Assembly: GCA_040904785.1 (NCBI GenBank)
Contig: JBBDSV010000043.1
Location: forward strand, 1 to 7,633
DNA: 7,633 bases
Source: JBBDSV01 sp040904785
GTDB lineage: Bacteria > Actinomycetota > Nitriliruptoria > Nitriliruptorales > Nitriliruptoraceae
Direction of reading: 5' to 3'
The notes under the pieces were generated by a model that was given only the letters and a program-made list of their open reading frames with translations, had not been told where the DNA came from and did no database searches. Shown here in pieces: positions 1 through 6,172 of the stretch. Made by a program: the position numbers and the translations under genes. Positions within the stretch are counted from its first letter, which is position 1, and every line of letters starts with the position of its first letter.

Positions 1-790
1 CGTCGCCGTGGACCTCAGCGCCATCGCCGGCCATGTGCAGCACCCGACGATGGGCTGCCAGTGTTGGCCAGTCGAGCTCGCCGTCGAGCACGCGGCGGTG
101 TCCGTCTCGGAGACGCTCGGGAGTTCCCAGGTCCGTCCACACCGCGGAGGACACGAACCCTTCGACGTGGGCTCCGCCGCTGACGAGCGTTGGGAAGACG
201 GTGCGTTCGAAGCTGAGCGAGCCTCGCGGGAACGTCTCGAGCGCGCGACGCTCGAGCACGTAGGTGCCGGCGTTGACCGTGTCCTGCCCCGGCAACGTGC
301 CCGGTGCGGGCTTCTCCACGAAGTCAACGATGCGTGTGCCGTCGCGGACACACACGCCGAACGTGGAGGTGTCCTCCACACGCGTGAGCACGATCGTCGC
401 GTCGGCACGCGAACGCACATGCGCGTCGACGGCCGTGCGGACATCGAGGTCGGTGAGCACGTCGCCGTTGAGCACGAGGAACGTGTCACCGACCAGGTCG
501 AGGGCCTCGCGCACTCCTCCGGCGGTGTCGAGCGGCTCGGGCTCGGCCACACACGTCACCGTGACCCCCTGCGTCGCGGCACGGTCGGTGAGCGACCGAA
601 ACGGCGTGATGTCGGCTCCCACAACGAGGACGACGCGTTCGATTCCCTGCGTTGCCAGCCGCTCGATCACCCCTTGCAAGAACGGCGCGTTGCAGAACGG
701 CAGCAACGGCTTGGGGGTGGTCGCCGTCAGCGGATGCAGTCGTGTGCCCGCCCCGCCGGCGACGATCATCGCATCGCGCACCGGCGTCAT
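1..790 (-). CDS. NDP-sugar nucleotidyltransferase (mannose-1-phosphate guanylyltransferase type), 3' end cut by window edge
   Basis: The enzyme should couple a sugar-1-phosphate with an NTP to give an NDP-sugar in the cytoplasm. The 263 visible residues carry the full signature of the NTP_transferase fold. The GGAGTRL loop with PLT...PKPLLP lies at residues 12-31. A metal-binding NGD sits in LNGDVLTDLD near residue 110, followed by VEKP, NAGTYVLE and WTDLGTP further on. The start is the ATG at 790-788. It overlaps the stop of the upstream glycosyltransferase as ATGA, and a GAGG (complement of 799-802) lies 8 nt upstream. The frame runs off the left edge, so the C-terminal part, often a left-handed beta-helix, is not visible. 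Its place directly after rmlD and wbbL matches Rv3264c of M. tuberculosis (called manB), a GDP-mannose pyrophosphorylase. Family is certain. Substrate is inferred from context: glucose-1-phosphate thymidylyltransferase or a MurNAc-1-phosphate uridylyltransferase cannot be excluded. Confidence 0.9.
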   Translation of the reverse strand, partial: MTPVRDAMIVAGGAGTRLHPLTATTPKPLLPFCNAPFLQGVIERLATQGIERVVLVVGADITPFRSLTDRAATQGVTVTCVAEPEPLDTAGGVREALDLVGDTFLVLNGDVLTDLDVRTAVDAHVRSRADATIVLTRVEDTSTFGVCVRDGTRIVDFVEKPAPGTLPGQDTVNAGTYVLERRALETFPRGSLSFERTVFPTLVSGGAHVEGFVSSAVWTDLGTPERLRDGHRRVLDGELDWPTLAAHRRVLHMAGDGAEVHGD

Positions 791-1728
791 CGGGCGCGCC
801 TCGGGCGTGCGGCTCTGCGGGCGATGTCGGCGATGACTGTCAGCACGACCCAGCCGGCGAGACCGAGCCGCAGCAGCGGGTGCAGGATCCGTGCGGGGGC
901 GGATCGATGGTGGACGCGCACATACCGATCGATGCTCGTCGCATGCCACACGGCACGCCGCACGGGCCGAGACCGCGTCGATGCACCGCCGACGTGCGTC
1001 ACCGCGATCCCCGGCTGGTATCGCAGTCGCCAGCCCGCGGCACGCAGCCGCACCGATAGGTCGACGTCCTCCATGTAGAGGAAGTAGCGCGGATCGAAGC
1101 CACCGACGGACGTGAATGCGGTCCGCCGCACGGCCACCACACAGCCTGAGAGCCATTCGGCGTCGCGCATCCGAGGCCCGTCGCCCGCGTCGACAGCAGG
1201 CGTGTCCGCGGCGTGGTAGCGGCGCGTCATCGGATTGTCGGCCCACACCCGGCCGAGCAGCCCGTGGAGCACCGCGACCCACGGGTCGGGGACGCGTCGC
1301 GCCGTCGCCTGCAACCGACCGTCGAGGTCGTAGACCGCAGGACCAACAGCGGCCAGCGTCTCCTCCGACGCGAGCTCTGCCGCCAACCGGGCGACGACAC
1401 CGGGCGCCAAGCGGACGTCGGCGTTGGCGATGACGACGTTGTCCGCATCGGCCAGGCGCACCCCGGTGTTGGCTGCTCGCCCGAACCCGACATTGTCGAG
1501 CTCGACGACCCGCACGTCGGGCGCATCGGCACGAACGGCAGCGACGGTGTCATCGCTCGATCCTGCGTCGACCACGATGACGTCGGGCGCCGCACCGGGT
1601 GCGGCACCGTCGCCGGCCTCGCGCAGTGAACGCAGGCACTCGAGCACGTCGGCGCGGGTGTTGTGGGTGACGATCACAATCGCTGTCCGCGCCTGAGGAC
1701 CCGATGCGCCGTGTTCGGCCGCGGTCAT
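787..1728 (-). CDS. wbbL: GT2 family glycosyltransferase, WbbL-type rhamnosyltransferase
   Basis: This is a 313-residue inverting GT-A glycosyltransferase. WbbL proteins move L-rhamnose from dTDP-rhamnose onto GlcNAc-diphosphoprenol at the inner face of the membrane, starting a wall-polymer linkage unit. The opening strand IVIVTHNT is at 17-24 and the nucleotide-binding VVDAGSSDDT at 52-61. NVGFGRAANTG follows at 79-89, and the metal-site equivalent is NAD at 102-104. The acceptor region has WLSGCVVAVRR (192-202), GGFD (209-212) and the catalytic-type YMEDVDL (218-224), typical of rhamnosyltransferases. A hydrophobic stretch at about 285-301 followed by an Arg-rich tail probably tethers it to the membrane. 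The ATG at 1728 overlaps the rmlD stop (ATGA) and its own stop overlaps the next start (ATGA), so it is coupled on both sides. The adjacent rmlD supplies the donor. The family call is firm; rhamnose specificity rests on motif style and neighbours. Confidence 0.88.
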   Translation of the reverse strand: MTAAEHGASGPQARTAIVIVTHNTRADVLECLRSLREAGDGAAPGAAPDVIVVDAGSSDDTVAAVRADAPDVRVVELDNVGFGRAANTGVRLADADNVVIANADVRLAPGVVARLAAELASEETLAAVGPAVYDLDGRLQATARRVPDPWVAVLHGLLGRVWADNPMTRRYHAADTPAVDAGDGPRMRDAEWLSGCVVAVRRTAFTSVGGFDPRYFLYMEDVDLSVRLRAAGWRLRYQPGIAVTHVGGASTRSRPVRRAVWHATSIDRYVRVHHRSAPARILHPLLRLGLAGWVVLTVIADIARRAARPRRAR

Positions 1729-2585
1729 CGTGTGGCCCGATCGAGGTCGCCACGAACGACGGCATCGCGGAGTGCTTCCTGCCAGGGCCGCATCGCCGAG
1801 AATCCCGCCTCGCGCGTGCGCGTGTCACCGAGCACCGACCAGGCCGGACGCGGCGCGCCGGAGGGAAACGTCGACGGGTCGACCGCGCGGACCTCGACGT
1901 CGAGTTCTGCGGCGCGACACACCTCGAGGGCGTACGCAACGCGCGAACACCAGCCGGCGTTGGGCCGATGGAACGTGCCGAAGCTGCGGGAACGCGCAAT
2001 CTCGGCGACGGCCACCGCCAAGTCTCGGGCCGAGGTCGGCGTACTCCACTGGCCTTCTGCGACCGCGAGTGCCTCGCCGCGCCGGGCCCGCGCCAGCATC
2101 GCCGAGGCGAACGTCGGCCGTGCCGCCCCGTACACCCACGACGTGCGCACGATCTGGTGGGCAGCGGTCGCCTCCCGAACCTGCGCCTCGCCTGCCGCCT
2201 TCGCGGCGCCGTAGACGTTGAGCGGCGCGATCGGCGCGTGTTCGTCAAATGGTCGGCGGCCGTTGTCGTCGGCCCCAAAGACGTAGTCGGTCGAAATCGT
2301 CAGCACGGTCGCACCGATCGACGCGCACGCCCGCGCGAGATTTCCCGGCCCCTGCGCGTTGACCGCGTGTGCCCGATCAGGATCGGCCTCGCACGCATCG
2401 ACGTCCGTCCACGCGGCCGCGTTGATCACGACATCCGGTCGTTCGGCCGCCAGCAGCGCGCCGACGGCGCCGGCATCGGTGATGTCGAGATCGGCGTGGG
2501 TGCACGCGATGTGCCGCTCGTCGGAGAACTTCCGCACGAGTTCCTGGCCGAGAAGGCCCGCCGCACCCGTGATGAGGACGGTCAT
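1725..2585 (-). CDS. rmlD: dTDP-4-dehydrorhamnose reductase RmlD
   Basis: RmlD catalyses the last step of dTDP-L-rhamnose synthesis, the NAD(P)H-dependent reduction of dTDP-4-keto-L-rhamnose. It is an extended short-chain dehydrogenase of 286 residues, normal for the family. The Rossmann motif is ITGAAGLLG at 5-13, and INAAAWTDVDACE (54-66) is the usual RmlD block. The active site has STDYVF at 98-103 and YGAAK at 125-129 (Tyr125, Lys129), followed by VRTSWVYG at 146-153. The frame stays open upstream to about 2729, but the Rossmann fold begins directly after the ATG at 2585, so I take that as the start. An in-frame GTG at 2597 would add only four residues. Neither start has a strong ribosome-binding site. 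The gap to the upstream LCP gene is 16 nt, and the stop overlaps the wbbL start. The rmlA, rmlB and rmlC genes are not in the window. Confidence 0.94.
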   Translation of the reverse strand: MTVLITGAAGLLGQELVRKFSDERHIACTHADLDITDAGAVGALLAAERPDVVINAAAWTDVDACEADPDRAHAVNAQGPGNLARACASIGATVLTISTDYVFGADDNGRRPFDEHAPIAPLNVYGAAKAAGEAQVREATAAHQIVRTSWVYGAARPTFASAMLARARRGEALAVAEGQWSTPTSARDLAVAVAEIARSRSFGTFHRPNAGWCSRVAYALEVCRAAELDVEVRAVDPSTFPSGAPRPAWSVLGDTRTREAGFSAMRPWQEALRDAVVRGDLDRATR

Positions 2586-2601
2586 GCCTGCTGCCACGGC
2601 T

Positions 2602-3903
2602 TCATGACGTGCTGGCATCGGCGCCGACGGAGACCACCACGTCGGCGTCCTGTGGAGCGGCGACCCCGTCGGGCAGCGGCTCGGGTCGAACGCCGAGCGT
2701 TGCGGCGACCCAGGCTGCCTGGTCGGCATTGCCGTTGACGACGAATACCCGGGTCGTGCCGTCGGCGTGTGCGGTGTCCGGCCCGATGCCAGCGCCGCCG
2801 GCTTGAAACCCTGAATAGATCAGCGTCGGGACGACGATCGTGTCGGCCGCACGCAGGTGCTCACCCCACCACACGGCGACCACGGTGTCCGCACGCTCGT
2901 TGGACGTCCCGCGATCGGCGAGCGGCTCACCACGACGAAGAGATTCGAAGATTGCTTCGGCACCTGGGCGGTAGGCGATGACATAGTCGACACCGTTGAT
3001 CTTGCGCGTGTACGACGGGACGGTCGTCATCGAGAACCCGTCCTGGACGACCTGACGGAATTCGTCGGCCAGGTCGTACATCTCGCCGATGGTCAGGCTC
3101 TCGTCGGTGGTGACATTCGAGCCGACGTCGTCGACAAGTTGGAACAGCTGCGGGGGATTGGACAGGACGCGGGCAGAAACTAGGTCGCGGATGATCGCCC
3201 GCAGGAACTGTTGCTGGCGGTCGATGCGGGCGAAGTCGGCGCGCACCCCCCGCCGGGAGCGGATGTAGGCGAGTGCCTCGTCGGGCGTCATGTGCTGCAC
3301 GCCCGACGAGAAGTCCGCACCGCTGCGCTCGTCGCGCAGCGGTTCGGGAACGTCGATCGTCACGCCTCCGAGGGTCTCGACGACGTTGATGAAGCCGCCG
3401 AGCGAAATTGACGCATAGTGGTGCACCGGCAGACCGAAGTTGCGCTGGATCGTGGCGACCAGCGCATTCGGACCCGCGGCGAACGCGTCGGCCAGTTTGA
3501 TCTGTCGACCGCTCTCGTCGTTGACGAGCAGGTCCCGGGGAAGACTGACGAGGGAGATCCCCCGCCGGTCCTCACTGACCGACACGTAGATGATGACGTC
3601 GGAGCGCTGCCCTTCGAACTCGCCCAGGGTCAAGCCGCGTCGTTCGTCGGGCGCGAGGCCTTCACGGGAGTCAGACCCGACGACGAGGAAGTGGCGGGCA
3701 TTCGACGCTTCGGTGACCTCGTCGAGCTGATCGAGCGTCACGCGCGTGAGGCTGGCTTCGGCCTGCTGGATGAGCATGAGCGTCGTGACGCTGATCGCGG
3801 TCACGGCAATGACCCCGAGCATCGCCAAGGCCAGGCCGAGCCGGCCCCAACCGTTGAGCCGCCGGCCGCCGGTTACTTGCGGCCCCCACTCACCCGGCGT
3901 CAC
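2602..3903 (-). CDS. LytR-CpsA-Psr (LCP) family glycopolymer ligase
   Basis: LCP enzymes work outside the membrane, moving polyprenyl-diphosphate-linked glycopolymers onto peptidoglycan. This 433-residue protein has a short cytoplasmic N-terminus, one membrane helix at about 22-46 and an extracellular LCP domain at about 70-290. The catalytic and lipid-diphosphate-binding residues are present: GSDSR (76-80), RSD (100-102), SLPRD (120-124), YIRSRRG (213-219), and D223...R226...RQQQ (229-232). After the LCP domain comes a tail of about 140 residues. Its last part (RVFVVNG near 385-391, ending VVVSVGAD) resembles a shortened LytR_C domain. The start is the GTG at 3903-3901, overlapping the upstream stop as GTGA; the next in-frame ATG falls inside the membrane helix and would destroy the anchor. 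It is equivalent in position to Rv3267 (Lcp1) next to rmlD/wbbL, which attaches arabinogalactan. The polymer in this organism is unknown. Confidence 0.93.
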   Translation of the reverse strand: MTPGEWGPQVTGGRRLNGWGRLGLALAMLGVIAVTAISVTTLMLIQQAEASLTRVTLDQLDEVTEASNARHFLVVGSDSREGLAPDERRGLTLGEFEGQRSDVIIYVSVSEDRRGISLVSLPRDLLVNDESGRQIKLADAFAAGPNALVATIQRNFGLPVHHYASISLGGFINVVETLGGVTIDVPEPLRDERSGADFSSGVQHMTPDEALAYIRSRRGVRADFARIDRQQQFLRAIIRDLVSARVLSNPPQLFQLVDDVGSNVTTDESLTIGEMYDLADEFRQVVQDGFSMTTVPSYTRKINGVDYVIAYRPGAEAIFESLRRGEPLADRGTSNERADTVVAVWWGEHLRAADTIVVPTLIYSGFQAGGAGIGPDTAHADGTTRVFVVNGNADQAAWVAATLGVRPEPLPDGVAAPQDADVVVSVGADASTS

Positions 3904-5165
3904 TGTGCACCCACCCCAACATCGTCGAGGTGCGCACCCGCGGTCACCACGATGTCCACCTCGTCTCCTTCGAATTGCGGCCCGGTCGCCGCGATCTCGA
4001 GCTCGGCGTCGAGCAGTTCGGCGATGCGGATCGCCGCGAGTTCCACGGTGGGATCCCCCCCACGGTAGGACACCAGACTGCGTTCCCGCTCGAACGCGGC
4101 GGCGTTGCCGGTCCCCACGGTGGTGAATCCCTCGGCCGTGAGGTGCTCGTCGACCCGCCCGGCGAGTCCGGCGATGCCGGCGCCGTTGAGCACGGCGATG
4201 TCGACGTGGGAGTAGTCGAGGGCGCCCAACTCTTCGTCGAGGTCGCGCGATGTCAACGGCGTGCCGTCGCGCAGGTGCTGGAATCGCACGAGCGCGGCTT
4301 CCTCGAGGGGGATGATCGCGTCCGTCGTTGGGTGTCGCACGATCGGCACGGCGTCGACGCGTAGTGTCGTCGGCTCGGCAAGCACCTCGGCGACACGGGC
4401 GAGTTCACGTCCCCGCAAGCTGACGTCGGTTTCGATCTCGGTGGCGACGACGTCGACCGCGCGTCGGGCCGCCAGTGGGGAGAACACCGCGGCACGAACC
4501 TCGAGCCGGGACGCGACGCCGTGGACCGCACCGGCGACGACGCGGGCGACACGGGCGGAGTTGTCGTCGCCGAGTTCGTCGCGCACGGTGTCCCCGTCGG
4601 CTTGGCGGCATCCTTCGGGGAGGCACAACTCGATCTCACCGAGAATGTCGACAAGCTGTGGCAACGCATCGATCGTGAGGGTGACCACGTGGTCGATGCG
4701 AATCTCGGTGTAGTCGAGCAGCGCCGTCAACAGGCCTTCCGAACCGGTCTCGGTGTACACCTCGGCGATGGTCACCTGCCCGTCGCCGGCGACGGTGACG
4801 GGCAGCTCCTGGGGCAGCAGCAACACGGCGGTGTCGGTCCGCGGTCCACCCGCCTGCACGAGCGCGACCGGCGCGGCGAGATCCGGCGGCACCGGACGTG
4901 TCGGATCGACCGGACCGGTGAGCACGACCATCACCGTCATCGCACCGTCCGGCGCTTGCAATCCCAGCGAGCCCAGTGGTGCCGCGTCTTCCACATCATC
5001 CAGCGGCCGGAGGTCGACGCCCCCGAGACGGAACCATGCGTACCCCCACAGCACGCCCACGAGCAGCGCCCAGACGACGAGCACGGCGACCGCGATGACC
5101 CCGAAGGCCGCGAAGAGTCGTACCGGCACCGAACGCGACCGGCGTGTCGAGAGTGTTGGCGGCAC
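3900..5165 (-). CDS. Membrane-anchored degenerate LCP-like protein with C-terminal LytR_C domain
   Basis: With the GTG start at 5165 the product has 421 residues. A basic N-terminus (RRSRS) precedes one membrane helix at 17-45, leaving the rest outside the cell. Residues about 75-265 follow the LCP fold: RTDTAVLLLP at 109-118, TIAEVYTETG at 132-141, and IDHVV...LVDILGEIELCLP at 157-183. The helical block before 265 aligns with the end of the LCP domain in the next gene. Residues 321-412 form a clear LytR_C domain, beginning VDIAVLNGAGIAGLA. The catalytic set is broken. There is no GxDSR, the PRD motif reads PQE (118-120), and the Arg-rich YIRSRRG/RIxRQQQ segment is replaced by sequence around 192-215 without it. 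It is therefore probably not a ligase, and may bind or regulate its neighbour. The frame stays open far upstream, antisense to the next gene. ATG 5291 is an alternative start, but GTG 5165 puts the anchor where LCP proteins normally have it. Its stop overlaps the LCP start. No strong ribosome-binding site is seen. Confidence 0.8.
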   Translation of the reverse strand: MPPTLSTRRSRSVPVRLFAAFGVIAVAVLVVWALLVGVLWGYAWFRLGGVDLRPLDDVEDAAPLGSLGLQAPDGAMTVMVVLTGPVDPTRPVPPDLAAPVALVQAGGPRTDTAVLLLPQELPVTVAGDGQVTIAEVYTETGSEGLLTALLDYTEIRIDHVVTLTIDALPQLVDILGEIELCLPEGCRQADGDTVRDELGDDNSARVARVVAGAVHGVASRLEVRAAVFSPLAARRAVDVVATEIETDVSLRGRELARVAEVLAEPTTLRVDAVPIVRHPTTDAIIPLEEAALVRFQHLRDGTPLTSRDLDEELGALDYSHVDIAVLNGAGIAGLAGRVDEHLTAEGFTTVGTGNAAAFERERSLVSYRGGDPTVELAAIRIAELLDAELEIAATGPQFEGDEVDIVVTAGAHLDDVGVGAQ

Positions 5166-5202
5166 GTCGTGCTCGATCTGTTGCGTGGTCAGACGTTCGG
5201 AC

Positions 5203-5265
5203 GCATGAGGTCGTCGGCAATTGGCCGCCGCCGACTCACGCAGAGCCGTCCACCGGCATGAGGTC
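5203..5265. repeat. Exact 10-bp direct repeat GCATGAGGTC, two copies
   Basis: The copies lie at 5203-5212 and 5256-5265, in the same orientation and 53 bp apart start to start, close to five turns of the helix. Flanking bases do not match, so the repeat is exactly 10 bp. It could be a paired operator for the divergent genes; no known regulator is recognised. Confidence 0.55.
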
Positions 5266-5287
5266 CACCTCGCCGACCGCGACGCGA

Positions 5288-5296
5288 ACATACCAT
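5288..5296 (-). promoter_or_regulatory. Possible extended -10 element for the envelope operon
   Basis: On the minus strand the sequence reads TGGTATGTT, a TGn-extended -10 with the TAnnnT pattern common in actinobacteria. No -35 match is seen 16-18 bp upstream. Transcription would begin near 5281 and leave a leader of about 115 nt before the GTG at 5165. The plus-strand hexamer TACCAT (5291-5296) overlaps it and could serve the divergent gene. Confidence 0.25.
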
Positions 5297-5343
5297 CGAC
5301 GGTTCGCCATCCCCGTTGACGACCCGACCGAAGGACCGCCACC

Positions 5344-6099
5344 GTGCCGTCGCGTGCCGGAGCCGACCACACGCCCGCGATCGCCGCCGCGATGATCGAC
5401 GCGGCCGCGCGATACGGCCATGCGCCGGCCGTCACGGTGCGCTCGGCGACCCACCGCTCCGAGCAGTCGTACGCCGGGCTCGCGCAGTGGGTGGCGAAGG
5501 GCGCGCATCTGCTCGAGTCGCTCGTCGACGAGAACTCGGTCGTCATCGGCAATGGTGACGCCACACCCGGACCCCGCGTCGGCCTCGATGCACCCCCGTC
5601 GTGGATCGCCGCGTCCGCCGCCCTGGCGACCTGGTGGATCGGCGGAACGATCACCCTGGGCGGTCCGGCACCGATCATGATCCGCGACGAACACCGCGCA
5701 CGTTCGTCGGACGCAAACGCGGCAGTGTTCTGCGTCGGAGCGGCGATCGACGGCGGCCCGACCGGCACATGCGACGGCGAGTCGTGGCCGCAGACGGTGC
5801 AGCCCTTCCCCGACAATCCCCCGCCACCGCAGTTCCTGCGAACCGCGCTGCGGGCCGAAACCGACCACACGCCCGACGATCTGCTGGCGATCGCCGCCGA
5901 CCAGGGCACCGGTCGCGCCGCGCTCCGCGCAGGTTCCACCGACGCCGTCACCGCGCTCGTCGCCGTGGCACTGCGACCACTGGTCATCGGCCGATCGACG
6001 GTCGTGCTCGACGGCGTCGACGACTCGGCCGCCGACGAGGAGCGCGTCACGACATGGATCGAAGGTGCCCGCCGTCCGGGCGGACGCGCAGAGCACTGA
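5344..6099 (+). CDS. TIGR03089 family protein (isolated N-terminal ANL/AMP-binding-like domain)
   Basis: This 251-residue soluble protein starts at GTG 5344, with AAGGA 8 nt upstream (5331-5335). The family is typical of actinobacteria and resembles the first part of AMP-forming acyl-CoA and adenylate synthetases, without the C-terminal catalytic half. Visible family features are the TP...AARYGHAPAVT opening (10-31), YAGLAQWVAKGAHLL (43-57), PGPRVGLDAPPSWIAASAALATWW (75-98; the substrate-fold core of ANL proteins) and the GG...LGGPAP block (100-110). A later segment, STDAVTALVAVALRPLVIGRSTVVL, lies at about 198-222. I see no Ser/Thr/Gly-rich ATP loop of the TSGTTGxPK kind, so adenylation activity is doubtful. 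The neighbour of the LCP gene in M. tuberculosis (Rv3268) is, as I recall, the same family, which supports both the call and a link to envelope assembly. No biochemical role is established. It is transcribed away from the operon. Confidence 0.8.
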   Translation: MPSRAGADHTPAIAAAMIDAAARYGHAPAVTVRSATHRSEQSYAGLAQWVAKGAHLLESLVDENSVVIGNGDATPGPRVGLDAPPSWIAASAALATWWIGGTITLGGPAPIMIRDEHRARSSDANAAVFCVGAAIDGGPTGTCDGESWPQTVQPFPDNPPPPQFLRTALRAETDHTPDDLLAIAADQGTGRAALRAGSTDAVTALVAVALRPLVIGRSTVVLDGVDDSAADEERVTTWIEGARRPGGRAEH

Positions 6100-6109
6100 C
6101 GGCCCCCGT

Positions 6110-6115
6110 TAGCCT
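6110..6115 (+). promoter_or_regulatory. Possible -10 element upstream of the MgtE-like gene
   Basis: TAGCCT fits the TAnnnT -10 pattern and lies 57 nt before the transporter ATG, in the 73-nt gap after the TIGR03089 stop. No convincing -35 is present. The transporter may instead be read through from the gene before it. Confidence 0.2.
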
Positions 6116-6159
6116 CGCCCGCAGGCCGCGATGCGCCCGACACCAAGCGAAACCGGCCC

Positions 6160-6166
6160 AGGGAGG
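6160..6166 (+). promoter_or_regulatory. Strong ribosome-binding site deciding the MgtE-like start
   Basis: AGGGAGG lies 6 nt before the ATG at 6173. The in-frame ATG at 6131 would add 14 residues but has no comparable site, so 6173 is preferred. Confidence 0.8.
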
Positions 6167-6172
6167 CCGACG

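Larger units (their letters stand above)
5166..5343. promoter_or_regulatory. Divergent intergenic region between the envelope operon and the TIGR03089 gene
   Basis: These 178 bp separate the minus-strand operon from the plus-strand gene and should hold both promoters. It contains two copies of GCATGAGGTC and an AT-containing hairpin candidate, CGGC-AATTG-GCCG, at 5215-5227. Overlapping -10-like hexamers lie near 5288-5296: TATGTT on the minus strand and TACCAT on the plus strand. AAGGA at 5331-5335 is the plus-strand ribosome-binding site. None of the promoter elements is strong, and the start of the minus-strand gene could lie further inside this region. Confidence 0.5.

Noticed and set aside
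8..1078. 356-codon plus-strand frame over the nucleotidyltransferase and glycosyltransferase genes
   Set aside because: It is antisense to two clearly recognised proteins; its composition is His/Arg/Glu-rich shadow sequence without motifs.
2586..2729. N-terminal extension of rmlD to an upstream ATG
   Set aside because: It would run deep into the LCP gene and place 48 disordered residues before the Rossmann motif, which normally starts at the N-terminus.
1704..2738. 344-codon plus-strand frame over rmlD
   Set aside because: It is antisense to RmlD, whose catalytic motifs are intact; there are no domain features and the translation is Arg-rich.
6073..6086. Hairpin CGTCCGGGCGGACG near the end of the TIGR03089 gene, considered as a terminator
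   Set aside because: It has a short 5-bp stem, lies inside the coding sequence and has no T-run after it.
5166..6146. Long minus-strand open frame continuing upstream of the degenerate LCP gene, antisense to the TIGR03089 gene
   Set aside because: The translation is low-complexity Arg/Ser/Ala-rich with no family features, while the plus strand has a recognisable protein and ribosome-binding site. High GC keeps antisense frames open.
6131..6172. Upstream ATG for the MgtE-like gene
   Set aside because: It has no ribosome-binding site, while the ATG at 6173 has AGGGAGG at ideal distance.
6100..6172. Mg2+ riboswitch leader before the transporter
   Set aside because: The gap is only 73 nt, too short for an M-box type leader, and no paired structure stands out.
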